Shown: positions 1-9,501, numbered from the stretch's first letter. The stretch is 15,534 nt of DNA from Ephemerocybe angulata (GCA_013368325.1 JAACJK010000142.1:1-15534), one strand, 5' to 3'. Made by a program: numbers and translations. The notes: generated by a model not told the origin, from the letters alone.

Positions 1-138
1 ACGAGTGAGACAGGGAACATACGATTCACCCGGTCCAAGAACGGCACTATGACCTGCTAATTGCTGACCGCCCAAGCTTACGTGTGCTCCAAGAAACCCC
101 AGTGCGTACATAATATATCCATGGGGGTAAACTGTACC

Positions 139-209
139 GCTGGGTTGGCCCAACGGTAACGAGCTCTTTTTCGCCTCGCGAATGAGCTGGTTCGACCCCC
201 GCTTGTGTC
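139..209 (+). other. Degenerate tRNA-like sequence with pol III A and B boxes
   Basis: An A-box match (TGGCCCAACGG, 146-156, fits TRGYNNARNNG) is followed 33 bases on by a near-perfect B box (GGTTCGACCCC, 189-199), which is tRNA spacing. The T arm pairs at four of five positions (186-190 with 198-202). The D stem and most of the acceptor stem do not pair, and no clean anticodon arm forms. A run of five T at 212-216 could end pol III transcription. This is more likely a tRNA-derived SINE head or a decayed tRNA than a working tRNA. Confidence 0.35.
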
Positions 210-304
210 TACTTTTTACATATGTATATATTTTATTACCCGCCGCTGGTATCTTACAAAACGGTCTTTGGCATGTGGCTTTCCATTGTTCAGAGTACAT
301 AGCG

Positions 305-346
305 CGATCCATTTATTTTGTGCTCCGATCCATTCATATTGTGCTC
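305..346. repeat. 21-bp tandem duplication
   Basis: Two adjacent 21-base units start at 305 and 326 (CGATCCATT..TATT..GTGCTC type) and differ at only two bases. They lie in AT-rich DNA with no gene and their function is unknown. Confidence 0.75.
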
Positions 347-369
347 GCACTTCGACAATAAACCTGAAC

Positions 370-449
370 GTCCATACACCATGATGCACCATTGGACTTG
401 GAATTACTCAGGCCGATGTCCATACACCACACGATGCACCGTTGGACTT
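370..449. repeat. 48-bp direct repeat with GTCCATACACCA..GATGCACC..TTGGACTT core
   Basis: A core of about 32 bases starts at 370 and recurs at 418 with a few substitutions and a two-base insertion. It contains the CATACACCA motif that also heads each 106-bp unit further right (715, 821, 927) and a stray copy near 1232. The two repeat types therefore probably belong to one diverging subterminal repeat family. Confidence 0.65.
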
Positions 450-714
450 TGCAATATGAACGCCGACAGGCTGGGGTCGCTGCAGCTCCAGGCGTGACGC
501 TACAGCGGTATCCTCTCGCGGGGGCAATGAACGACGCATATTGAGGCCAAACGAATACTGGGGTGCAAGAGACTTTCAAGAACGTCCCAAAGCAACACAA
601 GATCCGGCGAGTCTTAGGGACTGTTTAGGCTGGGGACTTGTCGTTAGAATGGGAATTGCGCTGTGAACTCTGCGCCGGTGTCCCGCACTAACCAGGCAAT
701 AGACGAACATTTAT

Positions 715-1055
715 CATACGCCACGGACACCACGCCCGTGCACCACGCACGACCAAGTCCCACAAACTACGCCTGACGCACTATACACTACTACCCACGT
801 ACAACGCACCGACCAACCTCCATACACCACGGGCACCCCGCGCGTGCACCACGCACGACCAAGTCCCACAAACTACGCCTGACGCACTATACACTACTAC
901 CCACATACAACGCACCGACCACGGTCCATACACCACGGGCACCCCGCGCGTGCACCACGCACGACCAAGTCCCACAAACTACGCCCGACGCACTATACAC
1001 TACAAGCCACATACAACGCACCGACCACGGTCTATACACCACGGACGACAAACAC
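715..1055. repeat. 106-bp tandem array, three copies plus a partial fourth
   Basis: Units begin at 715, 821, 927 and (partial) 1033. Each contains CATACACCACGGG-like, GTGCACCACGCACGACC, CCCACAAACTACGC and ACGCACTATACACTAC segments. Copies two and three are almost identical and copy one is slightly diverged. The plus strand is C/A-rich with many CACCAC motifs. The open frames read through it on the minus strand are by-products of a repeat whose length is not divisible by three. At the other end of the window the same motifs appear inverted (GTGGTG). CACCAC-containing DNA continues, degenerate, to about 1245. Confidence 0.85.
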
Positions 1056-1677
1056 AACGCGACACACCATGCGCCACGCCTAGCACCACGGACGGCACAA
1101 GCACTACAGGGGGATAGACTACTGGTCATTTGACACACCGCAGACCGCGCACAACATGATGCACCAAGTTGCACTATACATCACCTGCCTCGTGCGGTGC
1201 ATTACAGGGACCCCCAGAGACGATACTCAGCCCATACACCACGGACGATGGATCCGCGACGCAGCATGTACCAAGTCACCACCCTACTGAGGGCGAGAAG
1301 TCCCCTCTCTTTCTGTGACGTCTCTGTTGCACCAGTTGGCCGGACTTATTCGAACACAGAGAGTACCACAATGAAAAAAAAAAAACATGATCTGACTAAC
1401 CTCTGCCAAACCTCCGCTTGAACTTAGCTGCAGGAATTTTTCATGTGCACACATTTCCATTGAATATGTGGGCACGGGAAAGGTATTTACAATACAGGCG
1501 ACAGGGCAACACAAGGGCACGTATACAGAGAATGAACACGAGGCAAACACATGTACAGTCCTCGATTTACAGAAAGGTCTAAGTCCATGGGGGAAAGGAA
1601 AATGCGACGTAACAGGCAGCAAGCTGCATGAGGACGGTAACCAGATCGAGAGGAAGGATCAGAAAGAATTGAGTGGG
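1056..1677. other. Gene-free stretch with degenerate CACCAC motifs and an A12 tract
   Basis: The left half holds scattered CACCACGGAC remnants of the array (about 1083 and 1236). A run of 12 A lies at 1374-1385. Reading frames here are short, lack ATG starts in a good context and show no recognisable protein or splice pattern. I see no supported gene. Confidence 0.5.
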
Positions 1678-1756
1678 GAGGGGAGTGGGGGATGGAAAGT
1701 CAGAATGTCCGAATCGTGGAGAGGGGAGTGGGGGATGGAAAGACAGAATGTCCGAA
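1678..1756. repeat. 43-bp purine-rich tandem duplication
   Basis: A unit of about 36 bases beginning GAGGGGAGTGGGGGATGG and ending AGAATGTCCGAATC occurs at 1678 and 1721 with one mismatch (AGTCAG against AGACAG). The surrounding 1670-1920 region is strongly purine-rich on the plus strand. The stretch from about 1757 to 2036 holds nothing else I can support. Confidence 0.75.
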
Positions 1757-2036
1757 TCACAATGAGAGCGTGGAACAGGGTATGGATCGAAAGGTAACAC
1801 AGAATGAGACGATGAGTCATAACAGGCAGAGTGAACAAAAAGGGTCAGGAAAATCTTTTGGAGTAGGGTCAGGGACGCCTCGTGCGGAGGATGCGGAAGA
1901 GGTGAAGGAAAGGATCACGTAAAGACTGTGGTTGTCGCATCACCAGGATACAACAGAGTGGATCATCGACATCAACGTCGGACCTAACAAAGACTAAGAG
2001 TTGAGTAATCGTCCAGAGGTCTAAGCCAAATACAAT

Positions 2037-5000
2037 CTACTGGGAAACACACCTTTTAGACCGAGATTCTGAAGTAGAAGGGGGCGGGATGTTCTCATCG
2101 GCAGATCGCTTCACGCCACGGTAGGGATTGGTTGCGATGAGCGTGTCAAAGCACTTGCTCACGTCCTCAACCAAACCCTTCCAACTGTCGCGTGAGTCGT
2201 CTCTATATAACTCAGGGCCTGGAGCAGCTGCCCGACCCCACCATAACATGAGCATCATGAGAGACACCGTTCCACTCGGACCCGATCTTCGAACGTAAGT
2301 CCATGCAATCGGATACGGGGAGGGGATCGTCGTAGATGGGGGCTGGTAGAATGCCGTCGGAAGCACGAAAAGGGGCTGAAAGGACTTCCACCATCGCATG
2401 ATCGCTATGCCGATGTCGGAGGGGTCGTCGATGAAGGGCGGTCGTGCGTGATTACGTGCTCCATGCGAACCCTTGGCTGTCCATTTAGCCCACTCTTCAG
2501 GTCGGTCCCTCACCGGCAGTGCTCCCTGAAAGGATGAGGATGGTCGAAGTACTCTACAATGAGGCATTAGTCGACTATACCTTCGCATGAGCACCGAAAC
2601 CAAGACCTCGTTCCAGTGTGTCCCACTTCCCGACAAGGTTACCCCACACAGCACCAAGGTTAGTATCACTCAAGTCAGCCATCGCTGCCGTGTACCATCC
2701 AGGGTCGCCGGGAGGGGCAGCCAGGTTCTTCGCCACAGGCGCAGAGTAGAAGAGGGTGTTGGTCCCAATTTGCTGCAGTCTCTCTCGAGTTAAAGAGGGG
2801 GCGGGCATTCTCTTGGATCGACGAACGCCACCCACTCCCGCGGAGCTAGGATCAGGCACTTGAGAGGGGGCATGACTCACAGCGTTTGAGTGGATAGCCG
2901 TCGACTCCTGCGCAGCCGACGGACCCTCTAAGTTGGCAGGCTGATCGGCTGATGACTCGGCAGAAGTCGAAATGTTAGACGAAGGTGTTGCCTGTGTGTT
3001 CGAGATGGAATCTGGACTGGCAGAGGCTCTTGAGGCCGAGGACTAGGATCGATGATCACACGCGAAGAAGGAGAGCTAGGCTCGAGATCGGTGGGCAGAG
3101 TGGAAGTTGAATTGGGCGACCGAACACCAGACGCCGATATCGCTCGAGGGTGGCCTGGGAGGAAGGTGGAGTGGAGATGATTGAGTGTGCAGGCGAAGTG
3201 ACGTTGGGGAGCCGAGATTCAGAGGACGAATTCAGCTCAACGCCGGGTTGAGAAGAATTCGGAATGGAGGTGGAAGCAGTGGAGCACGTGGGCGAAGCGA
3301 CTGGTGACTGGGGCGGCAGATTTCCAGATGTTACTTAGGCTCGAACCCAGGATTAGAAGACTGAGAAGAATGCGGGAGGGGGTGGAAGCAGCGGAGTGCG
3401 CGGGAGAAGCGATGGAAGGCTGAGAAGAGGGCGGAAGGGAGGTCAGAGCTGTGGAGCGCGCGGGTGAAGTGACGGTTGACAGGGATTGCGGACTTCCAGA
3501 TGTTGACTTAGGCTCGAACCCGCGCTGAGAAGGCTGAGAAGGGGCGGGAGGGAGGTAAAAGTGGTGGAGTGCGCGGGCGGAGCGACGGTTGCAAAGGGGG
3601 ACCGAATTACAGATGTTGCACTAAGCCCAAATTCAGGCTGAGAAGAAGGCGGGATGGAGGTGGAAGCAGCAGAGCGCATGGGTGAAGCGACCGTTGGCTC
3701 CACTGGAGGCTGTGACATGTCGAAATTGTGGGTAGGAAAGAAGGGAGGAGAGGATTCTAGCATACCCGGCGCGAAGGTAGGCGCGGATGTGGCTGCTGCG
3801 TGGCAAGTGAGCGGGATGTCATCTGTCAAATTCACGTCGAGAAAGTTTGAGCCAGTGTTCAAGTGTGATTCGGATAGAGGTGGGGTTCCGTTTGGACCCA
3901 AGGAAATTTTGGACAAGTCAGACCAATCTAGCGATACATGAGCGAAACCCATATTCAAATAACATGAGGGCACTTACATTCTGCACCGGTAAGGGACTCG
4001 AGCGGTCCAGAGAATGTAGGATACGAGGTTGAGAGCCCCGAAGTCCAGGAACGACCCCCAGTTTGATCCGTACTGATAGCAGAAAGCAGGTGTCGCGGAA
4101 TTCGAGGCGGACTGGGCAAGCGCAGAGAAGGCCCGTTTGGGGAATGAGAGCATCCATGTTCATTCGAAGGAAGGAGATCGTTACCCGCGGAAGGGCTAGA
4201 ATAAGAATACTGTCGTTCTCTGAAGCCTTAGATCCATCCTCGCAGGGGAGACTAGTACCAGCGGATGAGCTCAAAATAGACAGGTCATCGGATTCAGAAG
4301 ACCCCGATGTCACTGAGGAAGCTGAGGTCGGCGAAGCGCGAGCGGAATTTGCTGTTGCCGTGCTTTTACCTGGTAACGATAAGTTCAGTCCGCAGGCTTG
4401 GAACAGAGGGATCCAAATACGTACTCTGCTGTGGATCTGGATCTCCCGATTGCAGAGAAGCTGGCTCAGACACTGCACAGTGGTCGAGTCAGAGGAGAGA
4501 TATGCGAAACCACCGAGAGTCAACGTACCAAATACGTGGCGTTTCGCAAAGCGAGCGACCGCCTCAACATACAGTCTATCATGGTCAACCCAAGAAGACG
4601 AGAACAAAGGGGTGTCATCCTTGTCACCGAATTGAAGGCTAGACAATGCGAGAAACATATGGTAAGCTAAGTGGATATCATTGAAAAAAGCGGACACATA
4701 CGTCCATGCCGAGATCTTCCCACTAGAGTCCGGGACCGGCCCGACAAGGGTGACAAGAGCCATCAAACCAGCTTTACGAACCGGAGGATCAACGACGGCT
4801 TTCAGAATTGCAGGGAGGAGATTGATATGTCTATGCACATGTTAGAGTACCGGCCAAAAATTAAATTGAATCGACATGCCTTTGTCGATCCTTGGGAGAA
4901 AGCTCAACTTCGTCGTCATTGTCCTTCTGATTGCCCATCAAATCGACATAGTCGTCCACCGCTTTCAGCTTGTCATCCGTCGCTTTGGAATAGAGCTCCT

Positions 5001-5517
5001 GGCAGACGCCATGCCAAAGCTTGAGCTTTTTCTTACCAGTAATACCCAGCTCTTCACATCGCACATCGACAGCTGCGCGAACTTCGTCGGGATACAACTT
5101 TGAATATGCTTCATACGCCTTGGGGCCCCGAGTGCGGGGAGAGTAGATCGCCTTGAGGACCTTGGCAGGAACGGTCACGGCTACTTTCCTGCTCCGGGCA
5201 TTACACCTCCACCTGTACCAGTCTCGAAGACGCTGCTCCGGTGTGAGCTTCAATATGAATCTAAACCCAGATAGCCTACTCACCGCCTGGAGCTTCTCGA
5301 GCCTATTTCTGTAGGTGGCTAATTGCTCGTCGTTTAGATCGTTGACTTCATATCCAGGGAATAGTTCGTCGATAAGGGGATTTTCACTGAGATAACGAGC
5401 GTAGACCATCGTCCAGAATGGCTTGTAGTGGCGGGTGATCTGGCATTTCTCATACTCAGGGAGTAGACAAGTAAGGAGTTTGAGTTGGGCTGGAGAAGCC
5501 CAGCCTGCAGGTGCCAT
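2037..5517 (-). CDS. Large agaricomycete hypothetical protein, nine exons, Ser/Pro repeat linker, six frame breaks
   Basis: Proposed exons, in transcription order: 5517-5284, 5232-4880, 4830-4702, 4638-4536, 4472-4421, 4369-3978, 3927-2581 and 2525-2037, all joined by introns of 49-63 bp; a further intron inside the long exon cannot be excluded. The ATG at 5517 follows a pyrimidine-rich leader (frame extension to 5544 starts at TTG). The N-terminus (WASPAQLKLL, YKPFWTMVYARYL, RLRDWYRWRCNARSRK) and the C-terminus (RPEEWAKW, RWWKSFQP, WTYVRRSGPSG, LMMLMLWWG) resemble an expanded agaricomycete family I recall only as hypothetical. Between them lies a disordered Ser/Pro/Thr region with imperfect repeats. 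Exon lengths total 3,099 nt. Six single-base gaps (about 4150-4228, 3541, 3378, 3331, 3140 and 3043) make the frame and all splice phases close at 1,035 codons. Function is unknown; no catalytic motif was seen. It may be a gene carried by, or associated with, transposons. Confidence 0.72.
3249..3680 (-). repeat. Imperfect coding repeats for Ser/Pro-rich segments
   Basis: Blocks headed by TTGAGAAG/CTGAGAAG on the plus strand recur near 3249, 3361, 3421, 3533 and 3638, about 60 or 105-112 bases apart. Each is followed by a GGCGGGA.GGAGGTGGAAGCAG-type segment and a GCGGGTGAAGCGACGGTTG-type segment. On the minus strand they encode Ser-Ser-Gln-Pro, Ala-Ser-Thr-Ser-x-Pro-Pro and Val-Ala-Ser-Pro motifs. 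The copies act as internal references showing where single bases are missing. Confidence 0.75.
4831..4879 (-). other. Candidate GC-AG intron, 49 bp
   Basis: The upstream frame of the large minus gene meets TAA here. Removing 4879-4831 (donor AAAG/GCATGT, branch CTAAC, acceptor CATAG) restores one frame and joins SPKDRQ to RHINLLPAILKAV. The nearby GT donor, three codon positions on, gives the wrong frame. GC-AG introns are a known minor class; this one is inferred from frame and branch site. Confidence 0.6.
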
Positions 5518-5859
5518 TGCAAAAGTGGGGATTGGAGAGTTCAAAATCGTATAGACCTTGCACTACTTGAATAATTTGAAGTCCCCTCACACCATGATGA
5601 CTTCAATCGCATATGGATAAGCACATCCTTAACGGAACATACATGCCCTACGAGGACTATTCGCGTCCGACAATCCAAAGTCTAGCTAGTAGTGTCAAAT
5701 TTGCGCCTTCGAAAGCATATCTCAGTGTATCTCAGAGTAAACAGATATCAATACAGGGCGGATATCTATAAAGTCCTTCTTAGTAGCGTACATCCTGTCC
5801 AACACTATATCCGCCCTCCCATAGTCGAACCTAGCAACCATCCCTCCGTCTTCTATTCT
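5518..5859. promoter_or_regulatory. Divergent intergenic promoter region with TATAAAG
   Basis: This 342-bp spacer separates the start codons of the large minus gene and the RNase H1-N gene. A TATAAAG box for the plus gene lies at 5767-5773, 87-93 bases before its ATG, followed by pyrimidine-rich sequence up to TCTATTCT-ATG. No clear TATA box was seen for the minus gene. Confidence 0.45.
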
Positions 5860-7115
5860 ATGGCCAACGAGTCTAACACCAACAAGGAGAGGAGCACGGG
5901 CCGCGGCCTGCGGCTCTCTTTGCCGATGAGAGACATGCTGACCTCGATGATTCGCGCCATTGATCTGCGTAGGTACTCCACTGCTCACACTAGAATACTC
6001 AATCTAACCAATACAACTAGGTCGCCTTATGATCAATGCCGCCGCTCAGCAAGAGTACGAGTACCGTAAGCTTCTCTTCTCTCCTAGCTCTTCTTCTCTC
6101 TCCTCCGCTCAGTTGCTTCTTTCGGTTCCTTCTTTTCATTATGTGCATATTTGACCAATCTCCGCATTAGATCCTGAGACCTGTAATGTGTGTGAGGGCG
6201 CTGGGTTTTTGATGGTTCCAAACGCGCCTCCTCCGTCCGACTCAGAGGACGAGTCTGATGTCGAGGTGAACGCAGAGGAAGATGATGATGTGAAAGTTGA
6301 GGACGACGGGGGAATCATTTCAAGCCTTGTGACTCATGGTGCGTATAGCTCGAGTCATTTCCAGAAGCTCGGTGCTCATTTCATGGTCTTCCCTACTCAG
6401 GCGCGCTTCCCGCGCTTCCTTCCGCGCAGACTAGTGGCGCTAGTGCTTCGATTCTCCCAGGCTCCGCTGGAGCCGCGCCCCCTGCCGCGGCCGCCACCGT
6501 CCCAACATCGCCGCACTCACCATTTCTCCCACTCCAGCTACCTCTGCCCCAGCCATTGTCACGGGCACCAATGCCACTGCTGTCCCTGCCCCTATCGCTA
6601 TACCCGTGGTTGGAGCTGTTCCCCCTGCTGCTCAAGCTGCAGCCCCCGTCGCCCCTAACGTCCCGACCAGCGCCGTCGCCGCTCTCACTGGGGTCGTCAC
6701 TGCTGCTGCTGGCCTGGGTCCCTACCCTATCTCCACGGTGATCCCCGGGTTCCACTCCCTTGGTCCGAACAGTGCAACCCCTCAGACCCCGCCCCAGCCC
6801 TTGAACGCCGTCTTCACTGGGTATGGAGGTAAGTCTTCTACTACGGCTTCTGCTTCTAAAGATCTAATTTGTTCTCTCCAAATAGAAGAGCGTTACTATG
6901 CGATTACCAAGGGTGTTCGTGTTGGAATATACGGAGGATGGTAAGTCGAACTTCTATTAATTTGCTTCTATATGGCTGGACATTCCCGCAGGCAGAACAC
7001 CTCGCCCTACGTAACCGGAGTGGCATCGGCCAGCTTCAGCCGCCATCGCAGCCTCGAGGCTGCCTTCCAGGCGTACGAGGTGGCTTTCAACCGGGGCATT
7101 GTGGCTTACGTCTAG
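5860..7115 (+). CDS. Protein with C-terminal RNase H1 N-terminal-like (viroplasmin-type) domain, six exons
   Basis: Exons: 5860-5968, 6021-6065, 6171-6338, 6401-6828, 6886-6940 and 6992-7115; introns of 51-105 bp have good GTAAG/GTAGG or GTGCG donors and YAG acceptors. The order is a basic N-terminus (MANESNTNKERSTGRG), an ETCNVCEGAG motif, an acidic Ser/Asp/Glu stretch, a long Ala/Pro/Val/Thr-rich disordered region, then the terminal domain. That domain reads YYAITKGVRVGIYGGW, VTGVASASFSRHRSLEAAFQAY and ends GIVAYV. It matches the RNase H1 N-terminal fold (known to bind RNA-DNA hybrids) in its YY..TKG...GIY..W and SLEAA motifs. No RNase H catalytic domain follows, so nuclease activity is not expected. 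The exons sum to 929 nt; one base appears missing between about 6444 and 6520, giving 309 aa if corrected. Nucleic-acid binding is inferred from the fold. Confidence 0.75.
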
Positions 7116-8243
7116 AATCGCAATTCTCGGGACTTGAAGGACTTTGCTCGACTATGTGTTTTGCTGTGCGACTCGTACTTGTACTTTGCTACCCCCGTGC
7201 CAATATATACATATGTGTGTGTCTCCGACGTTATGAGTATCGCAAGGCACATTTTATTGAGTTTTTGGATGAGATATTCGAGGTTCTGGGATTAGGCGCC
7301 CGTTCGGCATCCTATCTCGGCAGCGATGACATTGGGACTCCGCAGCCGGCAATAACCGAGGTCAGAGGACTTAGCGATTTCTCAGGTTTGGAGGAGCAGA
7401 CAAGGGATCAGCAGGCATAATATAGCGTTATACTGTAAAGTAAAACCTTCAAATGGTGATTGAAGCCCAATTCATGTCTGTAAGGATGTTTCTCAACGCG
7501 TCCGTTGAGCAGAACTCGAGAGACTAACAGACAAGAGGTCATGTTCGCGACTTTGGGATCTCGGCAATACCATGGGCTCGAGATGGGATTGGGGACTACG
7601 TTGGCTGTATTTGCTGGGCTCTGGGATGTAGCTGAGAACCACCATGCCATTTATTTCATTCAAGGTGCATCGTGCAGTCGAGAGGGCACCGGTTAAGCTC
7701 GCGTGAATCGCAGGACGCCAACATATGGGTTTCGGAGCATCCAAGTGGTCGCACGAGTCATTGCTTGGCCTTATCATCTTCAAGAGGTCAGTTCAACGAT
7801 ATTCTATAGTTTTGTAACCTATATATATAGTTATATTTGACCCGCATACAAAAGGTCGACATTCCAATCGAGTTGACTATGGGCATTTCAAGTCGAATCG
7901 TTGCATTTCTTAGTGATGCTATAAATATCATTTCCTGGACATTGATGTATACCTAATTCAAACATATGCGCAATCGATATATTTTGCGACCGATAAGACT
8001 GTTATCGCACAACGGGATGCCATGGAATATCAATATCTATGTTTGCGCGAAACTCAGAGAACCCGTTTGTACATCGCGATTGGCTCGCACGCCATCCAAA
8101 TCGGGAAACATCAGATTGGGATCGGGGATGGATATATTTGGCAATCCCTGTCGTCCTTCTTTAGATCCAATATTTAACTCGACCTGGGGAATGCGTACAA
8201 CTCCAGATCCTCTTGCTACCCAACCTCACACCTCATATCCAAC
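7116..8243. other. Intergenic stretch without supported gene
   Basis: Reading frames here are short, start at non-ATG codons and lack the splice pattern seen in neighbouring genes. AT-rich patches (CTATATATATAG near 7820, several TATA-like runs at 7900-8180) are consistent with spacer. TATTTAA at 8170-8176, about 70 bases before the next gene's ATG, is a possible core promoter for it. Confidence 0.5.
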
Positions 8244-8830
8244 ATGCCATTGGCCTCCAGTTAGTCGTTTCCCAGTCTTCATTTTTTCCCCTCTCACCCT
8301 ACGTCCCCCTAGGCCTTGCCTTAGCCATCACCGCTCTGCTAGATGAAGGCTGGTCCGCGGTATGTGTCGCCGACTTCATAGTCGGCGCCATCGGATACAA
8401 CGAGACTTTGTTAGCACGAGGGTCAACCGAGATCCACTGGCGCGTGTTCTGGAACCGTTGGCTCCTAGTCCGCGCTCTCCCTGCCACACCCCCAAACACT
8501 GACCGCGCTCTCTTTGAGATGGCATACCGCGATGTGAGTCGTCGTTATTGTCCATTTTCCCTACTTACACAGTTCCAAAAGCGCGTCATCCACTCCTCGC
8601 TCAGGCTCGCCATCCGTTCGCGCAGGTCGGGCGTCCCCTCCATCGTCGACGCCACCTCTTCCCAACGAGGCCTTGTCAGGCTCCGCGCGTGTCTGCGCAA
8701 GATCGTGTTCAGCGGCGAGTTCGACTTCGACCGCTACCTCAACCGCACTGTGTCGATGTCCGACGCCCCCCTCTTCGAAACCCTCTACGGGCCTCAGGCC
8801 TCCCGCCGTGTTCGTCGTAGCCAGCGCTAA
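8244..8830 (+). CDS. Hypothetical 164-aa protein, three exons
   Basis: Proposed exons are 8244-8259, 8313-8533 and 8573-8830. The ATG follows a pyrimidine-rich leader (CACACCTCATATCCAAC). The first intron (53 bp, GTTAGT..CCCTAG) is needed to join this ATG to the long frame, which has no early ATG of its own. The second (39 bp, GTGAGT..ACACAG) is in frame and could be retained, giving 177 aa. The product starts MPLASSLALAITALLDEGW, has a moderately hydrophobic stretch (ADFIVGAIGY), an aromatic HWRVFWNRWLLVRALP segment, and ends with FDFDRYLNRTVSMSDAPLFETLYG and a basic tail. The frame is intact and GC-rich at third positions. I do not recognise the family and assign no function. Confidence 0.6.
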
Positions 8831-9057
8831 TCCAAATTTAGCATCACTCCCGACCCCGCGCGCTCTCGCGCACTCAAAAGCCATGGACCGCGCAGTGTAT
8901 AATGTGTAGATTTTTTTTCTTGTACATCTTGTATCTACACATTCTCCCATCTCGCCAATCCCACCTTTCTGTACCCTTTGCATTGATAAGATTGCCTGAG
9001 CGCTTACGCGCTCTAAGTTGCCCGGACTCATTGACAGGGCTGTGAGTCAATCGCACT

Positions 9058-9084
9058 AGAAGCTGGGAACGTGTCCCAGCTTCT
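9058..9084. repeat. Perfect 11-bp inverted repeat with 5-nt loop
   Basis: AGAAGCTGGGA (9058-9068) is followed by ACGTG and then its exact reverse complement (9074-9084). It lies between two plus-strand genes. It could be a transcript hairpin or part of a small element's terminus; nothing beyond the symmetry supports either. Confidence 0.7.
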
Positions 9085-9448
9085 CTTCTTTTCCCAACCC
9101 GGCAATGGAATGCTCGTTGACAGGGGGCGCGTGAAGCGGGCTGGTGCATCTACATCATCCGCTGACGTCCTTCCGTCGATACCCGCCAGCAAATGCACCT
9201 ATACCGGGCACTCCGCCTCTCCTGGAAGGTGCCACTTAACTCAAATAGAAGACCGAAGTGAGCTCCGTCATCCGCTTAAGTTTGTTCAAGTGGCTGGTTC
9301 TGCGTGGCTCGGGACCTTAATTCTTTCGACCTTAGTGTCGAATACGAGTCGAATAGACAACTCACGCTCGCGAATAGTTGCGAAGTCCCGCTATTGCGTA
9401 AGTATTATGTCATTGAATAGATGCATACCCTTATAAGCAACACCGCAG

Positions 9449-9455
9449 TATAAAG
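9449..9455 (+). promoter_or_regulatory. TATA box (TATAAAG)
   Basis: TATAAAG followed by a pyrimidine-rich stretch lies about 50 bases upstream of the ATG at 9502, a usual core-promoter arrangement in fungi. Confidence 0.4.
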
Positions 9456-9501
9456 TCCCCACTCTCTTATGTTTTTACCTTTGACTTAAAGCCTCATAAC
9501 C

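Larger units (their letters stand above)
8831..9501. other. Intergenic stretch with hairpins and a TATA box
   Basis: I see no supported gene. A six-bp stem (GAGCGC..GCGCTC) lies near 9000 and a perfect 11-bp stem-loop at 9058-9084. TATAAAG at 9449-9455, about 50 bases before the next start codon, is a plausible core promoter. Confidence 0.5.

Noticed and set aside
139..209. Functional tRNA gene
   Set aside because: The boxes fit, but the D stem and acceptor stem do not pair and no anticodon arm forms.
715..1055. CRISPR-like array
   Set aside because: Units are contiguous 106-bp tandem copies without spacers, in a eukaryotic sequence.
781..1174. Minus-strand open frames rich in Gly/Val/Trp/Cys
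   Set aside because: They are translations of the 106-bp tandem array. Two of them repeat the same motif, and there is no splice or start context.
1374..1385. Poly-A tail of a retrotransposed element
   Set aside because: A run of 12 A alone, without a recognisable body or target-site duplication, is not enough.
1468..1797. Plus-strand frame of about 109 codons in purine-rich DNA
   Set aside because: It starts at GTG, runs through the 43-bp duplication, and shows no domain or neighbouring exons.
4063..4670. Several plus-strand frames opposite the large minus gene
   Set aside because: The minus strand here has introns and family-like protein sequence. The plus frames are antisense by-products.
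6393..6755. Minus-strand Ser/Gly-rich frame
   Set aside because: It is antisense to the Ala/Pro-rich exon of the RNase H1-N gene and reflects base composition.
6869..7420. Plus-strand frame of 183 codons
   Set aside because: It runs through an intron and the terminal exon of the RNase H1-N gene in the wrong frame; the spliced frame gives the recognisable domain.
7493..7783. Short overlapping frames on both strands
   Set aside because: No ATG in good context, no splice structure and no recognisable motif.
8561..9031. Minus-strand frame of 156 codons
   Set aside because: It is antisense to the third exon of the 164-aa gene and extends into non-coding DNA.
9071..9436. Plus-strand frame of 121 codons
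   Set aside because: It starts at GTG inside a hairpin loop and has no domain; the TATA box and the gene that follow are better supported.
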